A DNA stretch of 64,000 nucleotides from Alcanivoracaceae bacterium (GTDB lineage: Bacteria; Pseudomonadota; Gammaproteobacteria; Xanthomonadales; Marinicellaceae), in assembly GCA_016744455.1 (NCBI GenBank), contig JADGEI010000002.1:159024-223023 (forward strand), given 5' to 3'. Each line of letters opens with the position of its first letter. The stretch's first letter is position 1. Position numbers and translations under genes: made by a program. The notes below the pieces were generated by a model. It saw nothing but the letters and a program-made list of their open reading frames with translations, ran no database searches and was not told the origin of the DNA. Positions 25,793 through 33,940 of the stretch are shown one piece after another.

Positions 25793-28153
25793 TTATTCAA
25801 AACCATTAACAAAAATCACATCGGTAATGTCGCTTATTAATGGATCACTTAACGGTACGCCGGCAGGTGGATATTCCTGTCCATCAGTTAGATTATCACC
25901 ATCAGAATCCGCTACAAGAATATTGGTACCCAAAATAATCTCCTGCCCATCAATCAGCCCATCGCCATCGCTGTCTTGGTTAAGGTAGACAAACCCAAGC
26001 ATAACAGAATTTGGTGGTGCTGTATTGCTAGCTACCAGCTTATGATTAAGGTTATCTGTCTCATCACGGTAAAGTCTTGTTGCCCCAACACAGGCAACTG
26101 GAAAACATTGTGTAAAAGGCAAAATATAGCCTTCTATACCACCAAAGCTATAGCCTTCACTATGATAAAATTCAATTTCTGCATTACTTACAGCATATGT
26201 ATCATTTCTGTTTCCTGAAACAGTTTTCTCCATTTTTCTTAGTGGTATTAAATTTTTTGTTCCAGAAAAAGGATTATTATTTGTTGTAAATACATAAAAT
26301 TGAGCTCTTGGAGGTGGAAATTGTACAGGCACATTTTGTAGATTGTGGTCATACCAAAAATCAGTAAATTCATTAACTAAAGCTACATTGGTATCAGGAA
26401 GATAGAAACTGCCATTTTGTAGTAAAAAAGCCGTTGCCACTTGAGGAAAGGAGGTATAAACATGATTGTTCTGTGCACTAGAGTGCATAACAAACATTGG
26501 TGTTAGCCTATTTTTCATTAATATACCATTAGATGTTCCTAACAATTTTTCCAAAGCCAATCTTGCATTTGGAAGACCATATCCATAATGATTATCATGA
26601 CCGGCACCACTTTGTGATAAGGTCGCTGTTGCATTTAGTACATTTGTGATACCGATTAAGGTACTTGGATTCCAGTCTCCATTTGGTAACAAGGGTTGAG
26701 TCGAGCGCATTAATTGCATAATGGCGGCTGTTTGAGGAGAAGACATTGATGTACCAGTACACAAACCATAACCATCATTAGCTACACCATCACTTGCATC
26801 GGTACATCCAATAAATGAATTCCACTCTTCACCCGTGTAAAATAAAGAATGAACATCTTTGGCCTGAGTAACTACATCGGTACGGCTACCTGCCAATAAA
26901 AAGCTGGATGTCGAACCACATTCAATATTGCTTGGGGCATACGGACATGTTGATGGGTCATTGTTGCTTGTCGGTCCACCAGTGCCTGGGCTTTCATTCC
27001 AAAACAAACCATTGGCATCGGTACCACCAGCGGCAACAGCTCGGCTGTCATTTGCTGGGAATTGAATGTTTTGTCGGTTATTACCTGCCGATGTTACAAG
27101 CAATGTGTTTCTGTGATTGAGTAGGGTAAGGGCTTCGCAAAACACATAATTCCTATTCGATTGATCTATTGTATCGCAATAGTTTGCAACAGTGTTTTCA
27201 ATTCCCCCACTAAAATTTATAACACCACTTCCCAATGAAGTCAAAATTTTGAATCCATCTGTTATATACTCTGGTAGTCGACTATCAGACGATAAAGACG
27301 TAAATAAAAACTCATCACCAAATGGTCTACAGGATCTATGACGGACATATTTCATCACAGATATACTACAGTTTTTACAGATGCCATTTTCTGGAGAAAC
27401 GTTGTTGTTGGCAGCCATAATTCCTGCAACATGAGTACCATGACCAACAAAAGAGGGGTTAGCAAAGCCAGGGTTTTCCGGATCTTCACAGTTTTGTTTA
27501 ATGGGCACAATGGTTACAGGCTGTTTTTCATCGACATTAAAATCTCCTTCTGCCACATCATATTGGTTATACTGACCATTCAACACATTGCCTCCAAGAT
27601 AATTACCATTGTCATCAAAGGTCTTAAACGCAGGATGGTTTACCTCGATGCCCGTATCTGTCACCCCAAAATAACCTGAACCCTCTGACAACTCCCAAGC
27701 CGAAGGAATGCCCAAATCATTAAGGTAACTATTAGGAGTACCCCTGCTCAATCGATTGATAGTGTTATTAGGTAGGACTGTAGATGGTGTAGAAAGCTGT
27801 GGAATAAATTGATTATTAATAAATAATGCCCCAACAATAAATGGATCAGCAGTTAAAGCCGCATCAACTTGCAGCTCATTAATACTGTCGTCATAGTACA
27901 ATACTAAATACCGATACAATCTGGATAACGTCCATTCGGGATGTTCACTGACAAAGTTGGCCAAATCACCTATAGGTCGTTCAGAAATAATATAATCGAC
28001 ACTGTCGGGGCGAAATTGGGTAAATGCTGTCAATAAAGGGATCGGTGGCGGAGGTGATTGGAATGACTCGGCAACCACCATTGCTGGTGTTGGCGCCCCC
28101 TCATCGGCTGATAACAATATATGAAATACTTTTTCAGCCTGAACATTGCTCAT
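25793..28153 (-). CDS. Subtilisin-like (S8) secreted serine protease of unit A; no usable start for its signal peptide
   Basis: From ATG 28153 this is 786 residues. The catalytic triad is Asp166 (VTDTGIE), His238 (GHGTHVAG) and Ser469 (GTSMSSP), with the oxyanion Asn in SAGNN. An N-terminal propeptide-like region (about 7-120) precedes the catalytic domain. Near the C-terminus are calcium-binding repeats (DSDGDGLIDGQE, DSDGDNLTDGQE), and the protein ends VIFVNGFE, a tail seen on secreted proteins of related gammaproteobacteria. The same frame is open back to 28204 and encodes a convincing signal peptide (RTAKK, then a hydrophobic core, cut after VQA), but that stretch holds no ATG, GTG or TTG; the ATG at 28153 falls near the end of the signal peptide. 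Directly upstream is the TAG stop of the small anchored protein, in the same frame. Expression may need readthrough, an atypical start (CTG), or the gene may have lost its start. Confidence 0.85.
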   Translation of the reverse strand: MSNVQAEKVFHILLSADEGAPTPAMVVAESFQSPPPPIPLLTAFTQFRPDSVDYIISERPIGDLANFVSEHPEWTLSRLYRYLVLYYDDSINELQVDAALTADPFIVGALFINNQFIPQLSTPSTVLPNNTINRLSRGTPNSYLNDLGIPSAWELSEGSGYFGVTDTGIEVNHPAFKTFDDNGNYLGGNVLNGQYNQYDVAEGDFNVDEKQPVTIVPIKQNCEDPENPGFANPSFVGHGTHVAGIMAANNNVSPENGICKNCSISVMKYVRHRSCRPFGDEFLFTSLSSDSRLPEYITDGFKILTSLGSGVINFSGGIENTVANYCDTIDQSNRNYVFCEALTLLNHRNTLLVTSAGNNRQNIQFPANDSRAVAAGGTDANGLFWNESPGTGGPTSNNDPSTCPYAPSNIECGSTSSFLLAGSRTDVVTQAKDVHSLFYTGEEWNSFIGCTDASDGVANDGYGLCTGTSMSSPQTAAIMQLMRSTQPLLPNGDWNPSTLIGITNVLNATATLSQSGAGHDNHYGYGLPNARLALEKLLGTSNGILMKNRLTPMFVMHSSAQNNHVYTSFPQVATAFLLQNGSFYLPDTNVALVNEFTDFWYDHNLQNVPVQFPPPRAQFYVFTTNNNPFSGTKNLIPLRKMEKTVSGNRNDTYAVSNAEIEFYHSEGYSFGGIEGYILPFTQCFPVACVGATRLYRDETDNLNHKLVASNTAPPNSVMLGFVYLNQDSDGDGLIDGQEIILGTNILVADSDGDNLTDGQEYPPAGVPLSDPLISDITDVIFVNGFE

Positions 28154-28786
28154 AAAAAACAGAAATACTAAGAGTAGAGAAAGCTTTTTAGCTGTTCTAT
28201 TGAGCTAACGGCTTGAGATTAACAACAGCAAGGCACATAAAACAAATACGGACCACCAGCTTAATGAAGGGATTGTAGAAATACCGACTTGAATATTATT
28301 GATTTGCCCGATGACAGTTCCATCGTTAGCAAAGGGGATAAACAAGGTATTACTAAATACCGCTCTGACTCTTAAATCATAGATGCCTTCTTCTAGTTGA
28401 CCAATATTGTAAAATTGATGCGGAGGGAAGTCTAGTGGTAGTGGGTTACAAAAAGGAGAACCAGTGGCAGCAATAACAAGTTCAAGTTGATTGCCATTGC
28501 TAAATAAAGCAAAAGTAGGTTGCTCATGTAATTTTGGTACCCAACATGGTGCATTACTTAAATTTATTCCCACTTCAATGTTTGTAAAGGTGGTAATAGT
28601 GGATTGTTTCAATTTAACATTGGGTTGAAATTGGGCTAGGCAATTTACCGAAAGAATGAGTAAAAATAATACGTTTTTTTTCATGGCTTAACTCTTGGAT
28701 TGTGGTATCTTATGGTGTTTATTTAGTGATTAAATGAAGTTAGGCTCATTTAATCAAAAATGTCTATTAGTAGACTTGCCCATGGT
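28123..28786 (-). repeat. Tandem direct repeat, unit A (small-protein gene plus protease start)
   Basis: This roughly 660-base segment is repeated directly at 28787-29439. It covers the promoter-side region (TTCATGG back through the shared leader TCTATTAGTAGACTTG), the whole copy A gene and the first codons of the protease. Identity is very high except in a patch of about 63 bases (28508-28570) and at the ends. The gene bodies are offset by 653 bases; an 11-base indel near the signal peptide makes the offset 664 at the left end. Confidence 0.85.
28205..28684 (-). CDS. Small exported protein with IPTL-type C-terminal anchor, copy A
   Basis: This 159-residue protein has a signal peptide (MKKNVLFLLILSVNCLA), a mature beta-rich domain of about 115 residues with two Cys (PCW and PFCNP), and a C-terminal IPSLSWWSVF, hydrophobic helix and SSR end. 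That tail matches the IPTL-CTERM pattern (Ile-Pro-x-Leu-Ser-x-Trp, then helix, then basic residues), a predicted sorting or anchoring signal. The TAG stop (28205-28207) is followed with no gap, in the same frame, by the protease signal-peptide sequence. The corresponding position in copy B is TGG. Its function is unknown; constant pairing with the protease suggests a partner, inhibitor or leader for it. Confidence 0.75.
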   Translation of the reverse strand: MKKNVLFLLILSVNCLAQFQPNVKLKQSTITTFTNIEVGINLSNAPCWVPKLHEQPTFALFSNGNQLELVIAATGSPFCNPLPLDFPPHQFYNIGQLEEGIYDLRVRAVFSNTLFIPFANDGTVIGQINNIQVGISTIPSLSWWSVFVLCALLLLISSR

Positions 28787-29439
28787 GAAATACTTTTTTA
28801 GCCTGTACTTACAAAAAACACCAGGAGAAGCGAAAGCTTTTTAGCTGTTCTATTGAGCCAACGGCTTGAGATTAACAGCAGCAAGGCACATAAAACAAAT
28901 ACGGACCACCAGCTTAATGAAGGGATTGTAGAAATACCGACTTGAATATTATTGATTTGCCCGATGACAGTTCCATCGTTAGCAAAGGGGATAAACAAGG
29001 TATTACTAAATACCGCTCTGACTCTTAAATCATAGATACCTTCTTCTAATTGACCAATATTGTAAAATTGATGCGGAGGAAAATCTAGTGGTAGAGGGTT
29101 ACAAAATGGAGAACCAGTGGCAGCAATTACAAGCTCAAGTTGATTACCGTTACTAAATAATACATAATTTGGTTGTTGCTCTAAATGAGGCAGCCAACAA
29201 GGTGGATTAATCAAATTAATCCCCACTTCAATATTTGTAAAGGTGGTAATAGTGGATTGTTTCAATTTAACATTGGGTTGAAATTGGGCTAGGCAATTTA
29301 CCGAAAGGATGAGTAAAAACAATACGTTTTTTTTCATGGTTTAACTCTTGGATTGTGGTATCTTATGGTGTTTATTTAGTGATTAAATGAAGTTTAGCAC
29401 ATTCAACCAAGAAGGTCTATTAGTAGACTTGTCCATGGT
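28787..29439 (-). repeat. Tandem direct repeat, unit B
   Basis: This is the second copy of the roughly 660-base repeat. It contains copy B of the small-protein gene and only a few codons of the protease signal peptide, joined near TATTTCA to sequence resembling the far end of the unit C protease remnant. It was probably made by unequal recombination between short matching stretches. Confidence 0.85.
28798..29337 (-). CDS. Small exported protein with IPTL-type anchor, copy B, fused to a protease signal-peptide remnant
   Basis: This 179-residue protein is identical to copy A over residues 1-42 and 60-159, but differs at nine of 17 positions in residues 43-59. Where copy A stops (TAG), copy B has TGG and runs on for 20 residues (WLNRTAKKLSLLLVFFVSTG) into the start of what was the protease signal peptide. 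An 11-base deletion relative to unit A then shifts the frame and a stop follows, so unit B has lost its protease almost completely. The anchor helix and the second hydrophobic stretch are therefore both in one product. Confidence 0.7.
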   Translation of the reverse strand: MKKNVLFLLILSVNCLAQFQPNVKLKQSTITTFTNIEVGINLINPPCWLPHLEQQPNYVLFSNGNQLELVIAATGSPFCNPLPLDFPPHQFYNIGQLEEGIYDLRVRAVFSNTLFIPFANDGTVIGQINNIQVGISTIPSLSWWSVFVLCALLLLISSRWLNRTAKKLSLLLVFFVSTG

Positions 29440-29775
29440 TAAATAGTCATTGCCTGTACCACGTCTTATCTTGTTTTTAGCCTTAAAAGAGTCTGTTTGA
29501 CTAGGGTTGTTTCTTTCTAAACTAGCGGACATAACAATTTAATCATTGCTTACCAGTTCGGCATTGATTATGTGTATATCGTTGGCAAAATTACTTAAAA
29601 TGGTATTTTCATCAACCGCATCAGGGTATCTTACAATTAGGGTTTGATATAACTGTGCCAGACTCCAATTGGGGTGATTATTCAGTAATGTTTGTAAATT
29701 ACCAGTTTCCGTTGGCCTTGGCAATAGCAAATACTCCACCGCCTCAGGTGCCAGAATATTAAAAGCATTAAGTAA
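29437..29775 (-). pseudogene. S8 protease N-terminal remnant of unit C
   Basis: Reading on past the TGA at 29776-29778 in the same frame gives LLNAFNILAPEAVEYLLLPRP and NHPNWSLAQLYQTLIVRY. These align with LLTAFTQFRPDSVDYIISERP and EHPEWTLSRLYRYLVLYY of the intact protease at 25793-28153. A second in-frame stop (TAA, 29539-29541) follows, and after it RRGTGNDYLT matches SRGTPNSYLN of the intact protein. Homology ends near 29437, before any catalytic residue. This is a truncated protease pseudogene with two stop codons and no frameshift between them. Confidence 0.8.
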
Positions 29776-30474
29776 TCAAACAGGAGGAGCTGGTGAAATA
29801 TTGGCTTGACCCATGACCTCATCGGGAGTTGGTGCTGAGACATCCGAGGATAATTGGATAAGATAGGTTTTGGCTGAAAGGCTAGTAGTAAATAATAAAC
29901 TCGTCAGCATGGATAGCACGATAAGCTTTGACGATTTTCTAAAATAAATCCAAGCCAAAAATACAATCATAAGAACCAAAGCAACAGTCATATAAATAGT
30001 TAAAAATGGAACAACAACAGGCTCTAAAATTTCAAATTGGATTGTTTGACCAAAAAGAACCCTATTCCTATCTGGTGGTACAGGTAAGGGTGTTGAAATA
30101 TCAGCCCAATACATCTGTATAGTATATTGACCAATTGGTAATACACCTAAGGAGTATTTTTGAAATTGTAAATAACTGGTAGATAAATTTAAACAAGGAG
30201 CACTTCCTAAGCCTGATACAGTTATTTCCATATTATTATTGGCATCGATTTTAATGTATTCGGTATCGCCCTCGAAATTAGGCAAAGCCTCAAAACATGG
30301 AAGTCTAGCTCTATCATAACCAATTAGCACCTCGGTGCCAAATATCAGGGTATTGGTGCTTATACTGGTATTGTAAGCGGGTATGATGGCCGTGACAGGT
30401 AATTGCGTAGTACCGCCTGCCAAGCAATGAATGCTTATAAGGTTAAGCAAAACAATTAAAAACAAGTTTCTCAT
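29776..30474 (-). CDS. Small exported anchored protein, copy C, in-frame fused to the N-terminus of a broken S8 protease
   Basis: This 232-residue ORF has two parts. Residues 1 to about 180 are a diverged relative of copies A and B: signal peptide (ending CLA), Cys in PCFEALPN and APCLNL, and a C-terminal VPFLTIYM, helix, RKSSK anchor. With no stop codon between, residues about 181-232 are a second signal peptide (LIVLSMLTSLLFTTSLSA) and a protease propeptide start (KTYLIQLSSDVSAPTPDEV), matching the N-terminus of the intact protease (HILLSADEGAPTPAMV). The ORF ends at a TGA (29776-29778) where the intact protease has sense codons. An internal GTG/ATG start for the second part is possible but would drop the basic residues of that signal peptide. 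Confidence 0.68.
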   Translation of the reverse strand: MRNLFLIVLLNLISIHCLAGGTTQLPVTAIIPAYNTSISTNTLIFGTEVLIGYDRARLPCFEALPNFEGDTEYIKIDANNNMEITVSGLGSAPCLNLSTSYLQFQKYSLGVLPIGQYTIQMYWADISTPLPVPPDRNRVLFGQTIQFEILEPVVVPFLTIYMTVALVLMIVFLAWIYFRKSSKLIVLSMLTSLLFTTSLSAKTYLIQLSSDVSAPTPDEVMGQANISPAPPV

Positions 30475-30584
30475 GGTATCGTCCTTTTATGTGGTTTGTT
30501 GATTTTACCCTCTTTTTCTATTTAATTTTTTTTGTGAACCTATTTTAGTAAATTATACAAGCTCTCTTATATGTAGTGATAAAC

Positions 30585-33443
30585 CTATAGACAAACCATC
30601 ACCCTTAAGGCGTTCATTTGCAGTTGTGCATGTGACAGAGCTTGAATTGTATCGTTTTTTTGTTGTTGTAAAAACTCCAGCTCTTCATCTCGTACATTAC
30701 CATTAATCTTGTCTAAGTTCTCTAATCTTTTTATTTCTCCGTCCAATTCTTGCGTTGCTAATTCTTGGGCTTTTTTAATTTGATCGGGCAACATGCTGGC
30801 GACTTTTTTCTCAATAATTTCAACTACTTTTTTTATGTCTTTTTGCTTTAATTTGATGACTTGTAAAGCCACATTTAACGGTACAGAAGAATGGTTGTTG
30901 TGAATAAATTGAAAATCAAGTACTTTGGTTCGGTTCCTTAGTTTTTCATCAGCAACAATCCGAGTAGATTCGGCCGGCAAAAAACGTGAAACCTGTAAAG
31001 CAGAATCAGCTGGAGCTTGTAGACTGAAAAGTGTTTCAACAATTATAGTTGAAGGTGGCAAGCCAGTGTTTTGTATCGAAACAAGTGTTGCGTTACCCTT
31101 TTCTTCATTTGCAATCATCTCCATTGACTCAACCACCATCGGGTGTTCCCAAGTTATGTAGTGCAGTGTTTCATTGGCTAAGGCAGTTTCTCTATCAAAG
31201 GTGATGCTCATGCCATCCTCAATAAGCTTAGGAAAATGCGCTTGCTGAGACTCGCCGGGTTTAATTAATTCAATGTTTTTTCTAATTTCTTCGTAGTCAA
31301 CGCCATAACGATCAAACATACGATGCATAAATCGTTGGCAGCTAGTATCGTCTTGTAGCTCGGCTTGTTGTATTATTTGTTCAGCTACAAATGGGCGGCA
31401 AGAGTTGTACTCCAATAGGCGATCACGCCCTTGTTGAAATTTTTGATTAGCTGACTTTGTTAATTCGACTGTTTGATTTATAAAATCAGAAAACTCCTCG
31501 GCCTCAACCTGATTACCAATATACCTTTTAAGCTCTTGGTTTTGTTTTTTGAAAACCCCGTATCCTGCTGGGCAAGTTTTTGAAAAAATATCTAGGCCTT
31601 TGTTATACCACTTGAACAATTTTTCACTAGCAGTGCCTTGTAAATATGGGACATGAATATGAATGGATTTCTCTTGTCCGATTCGATCTAAACGACCAAT
31701 TCTTTGTTCCAACAAATCAGGGTTGAAGGGCAAATCGAATAAAATTAAATGCTGTGCAAATTGGAAATTACGCCCTTCAGAACCAATTTCAGAACACATC
31801 ATGATTTGTGTGCCCTTTTCTTCGTCGGCAAACCATGCCGCAGCTTTATCTCTTTCGATTAAACTTAAGTCTTCATGGAAAACAGCAGCATGTACTCCTA
31901 TTTTTTCTCGTAAATTATCTGCAAGTGCTAACACTGTTTGCTTATTGGCAGCAATTAATAAAATTTTCTTATAGTTTAAGTTGATGATTTTATCCCTTAA
32001 CCACAAGACACGGGAATCAAATTTAGTCCAATTGTCAAAGTTATCAATGCATTCTGGAGTGAGTTGTAAATTGATGTCTTTTCCAAAAGCCTCATCATAG
32101 GAGTTTTCTAAAGCATATTTGTGTAACTTCCTTTTTGGAAAACCTTTAATAGCTGATCGGGTATTTCTAAACAAGAGTCTACCTGTTCCATGCTGGTCTA
32201 ATAACTGTTCAATAAGAATTTGTTTAACTTTGAGTTTTTCTTGTTCTTCAAATTTACTGTCAAATAGGTCTTGCACACAATTTTGGTCATTATCATCAAC
32301 AAACATTTTGATGGTGTTTTTAAGACCTGTTTTTGTCATAGGTTTTTCAGACCTTAAAACATCAATGGCATTAACAATCGATTGATAATTGTGCTCTTCA
32401 GCAACGAATTTTTCAAAACTATTAAATCGGCTATTATCTAATAACCTAAGACGAGCAAAATGACTTTCTTTGCCTAGTTGTTCTGGTGTTGCAGTTAGTA
32501 AAAGTACTCCTTTTATTGTTTGTGTGAGTTTTTCAATCAATTGGTATTCTTCACTCACAAAATCAGCTGACCACTTAAGGTGGTGGGCCTCATCAACAGC
32601 CATCAAATCCCATGAAGTTTTAGAAATTTGTTTGGCTCTTTTGGGATTGTCTAACAAAAATTGTAAGGGTACAATTGCTAATTGGCTGCTTTCAAATGGT
32701 GTGCTAAATTTACTTGATTCTTCTATTGCCAGGCACTGTTCTTCACTGTATACACTAAAATGTAGATTGAATCTGCGGAGCATTTCCACCATCCATTGAT
32801 GGGTGAGGCTTTCAGGCACAACAATTAGCACTCGTTTAGCACGGTTTTTAAGTAATTGTTGATGAATTATCAATCCAGCTTCGATGGTTTTTCCTAAGCC
32901 AACCTCATCGGCAAGTAATACCCGCGGTGCAAATCTTTTGGCAACAGATTGGGCAATATAGAGTTGATGTTTAAGTAGTGCGGTACGGCAGCCGAGTAAG
33001 CCAAAAAGAGGATTTTGTTGTAACTCTTTATGTTTGCTAATGGCAAGTTGCCTAAGATTGAACCACTTGTTGGAATCAAGGTGCCCCGAAAGCATACGTT
33101 CGCTAGGTCTGTCCAATTTAATATTGTCTGCCAACTCAGTTTCTGGTAACAATACGTCATCGCCTTTTTCATCAATGCCCTGATAAATTATGAGGCCATT
33201 GAGCTCTTGGACGGCTTCAATTTTTAATTTCCAACCAGCACGCGCAGCAACACTGTCATCAATTTCAAAAATAATACGCGAAATTGGTGCATTGTCTTTA
33301 GCGTAAATTCTACTTTCATTTGCCGCATTAAAAACCACCTTGACCATTCGATGATTGGTTTCCTTAACAGACCCTAGTCCCAGTTCTTGTTCTGTTTGAC
33401 TGATAAACCTTTGGCCGATGACAAAATCAAATTCTTTTTTCAT
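30585..33443 (-). CDS. rapA: RNA polymerase-associated protein RapA
   Basis: This 952-residue Swi2/Snf2 ATPase recycles stalled or post-termination RNA polymerase. The N-terminal Tudor-like region starts FVIGQRFISQTEQELGLG, as in Escherichia coli RapA (968 residues). Helicase motifs are LLADEVGLGKTIEAGLI (I), DEAHHLKW (II), LTATP (III), and the C-terminal RecA motifs GSEGRNFQFAQHLILFDLPFNPDLLEQRIGRLDRIGQ, given here only as the region near residues 560-600. The C-terminal RapA-specific domain is full length. It is transcribed alone; the adjacent decayed region upstream has its own terminator. Confidence 0.96.
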   Translation of the reverse strand: MKKEFDFVIGQRFISQTEQELGLGSVKETNHRMVKVVFNAANESRIYAKDNAPISRIIFEIDDSVAARAGWKLKIEAVQELNGLIIYQGIDEKGDDVLLPETELADNIKLDRPSERMLSGHLDSNKWFNLRQLAISKHKELQQNPLFGLLGCRTALLKHQLYIAQSVAKRFAPRVLLADEVGLGKTIEAGLIIHQQLLKNRAKRVLIVVPESLTHQWMVEMLRRFNLHFSVYSEEQCLAIEESSKFSTPFESSQLAIVPLQFLLDNPKRAKQISKTSWDLMAVDEAHHLKWSADFVSEEYQLIEKLTQTIKGVLLLTATPEQLGKESHFARLRLLDNSRFNSFEKFVAEEHNYQSIVNAIDVLRSEKPMTKTGLKNTIKMFVDDNDQNCVQDLFDSKFEEQEKLKVKQILIEQLLDQHGTGRLLFRNTRSAIKGFPKRKLHKYALENSYDEAFGKDINLQLTPECIDNFDNWTKFDSRVLWLRDKIINLNYKKILLIAANKQTVLALADNLREKIGVHAAVFHEDLSLIERDKAAAWFADEEKGTQIMMCSEIGSEGRNFQFAQHLILFDLPFNPDLLEQRIGRLDRIGQEKSIHIHVPYLQGTASEKLFKWYNKGLDIFSKTCPAGYGVFKKQNQELKRYIGNQVEAEEFSDFINQTVELTKSANQKFQQGRDRLLEYNSCRPFVAEQIIQQAELQDDTSCQRFMHRMFDRYGVDYEEIRKNIELIKPGESQQAHFPKLIEDGMSITFDRETALANETLHYITWEHPMVVESMEMIANEEKGNATLVSIQNTGLPPSTIIVETLFSLQAPADSALQVSRFLPAESTRIVADEKLRNRTKVLDFQFIHNNHSSVPLNVALQVIKLKQKDIKKVVEIIEKKVASMLPDQIKKAQELATQELDGEIKRLENLDKINGNVRDEELEFLQQQKNDTIQALSHAQLQMNALRVMVCL

Positions 33444-33562
33444 GCAGTATTTCGTATGATAATTTTAAGATGAGTTGTATCTTACTTAAAACAAACGGTC
33501 TTACCAGTAAATTCAAAAATTTTTATAAAAATTGACTTGGAAGGATGGAAAGTGGCAGTTTT

Positions 33563-33594
33563 AAAAAAACCACTGAATTAACAGTGGTTTTTTT
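33563..33594 (-). terminator. Rho-independent terminator downstream of the anchored-protein remnant
   Basis: A CCACTG/CAGTGG stem with a six-base loop is flanked by A7 and T7 tracts, so it can work in both directions. On the minus strand it lies 24 bases after the remnant's TAA. On the plus strand no gene needs it. Confidence 0.88.
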
Positions 33595-33617
33595 ATCTAA
33601 CTAATTGATTTTTCTGA

Positions 33618-33884
33618 TTAAGCTTGTGTTCTTCTTCTAAAGAATACAAAAGCACCAGCAAAAACAGTTAAAAACAATGCAATAAGTGCGTATTTGTTAT
33701 TCGCAGGTACAGGTGTTGCTGGTAGTAACACAACAACGTCAGGGTTTGGATGCACAAAACACTGTGCTGAATCTACAGGTATACTAGCCGCTGAGTCACA
33801 AGAACGGGTTAAACCAATAGTTGCACTATCCTATTGAATTCTTGTAGTAGAGCCCGATCCGGCTTCAGGGTTTGTTGAAACACA
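33618..33884 (-). pseudogene. Remnant of a secreted protein with C-terminal membrane-anchor signal
   Basis: On the minus strand, 33830-33618 encodes a Cys-containing segment (LTRSCDSAAS, SAQCFVHPNPD) and a typical sorting-type C-terminus: PVPANNKYALIALFL, hydrophobic helix, FFRRRTQA, TAA at 33618-33620. The frame is interrupted by TAG at 33831-33833; upstream of it the same frame reads STNPEAGSGSTTRIQ and then meets TGA at 33885-33887. No start codon with a signal peptide can be assigned. It looks like the 3' end of a surface protein gene whose front has been lost. The rest of the 33444-33940 interval shows only the terminator and the rapA promoter region. Confidence 0.65.
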
Positions 33885-33940
33885 TCAATAAACACTCAGC
33901 ACAATATTACACACCCAGCTGTATTCAAAGATGGTTTTGA

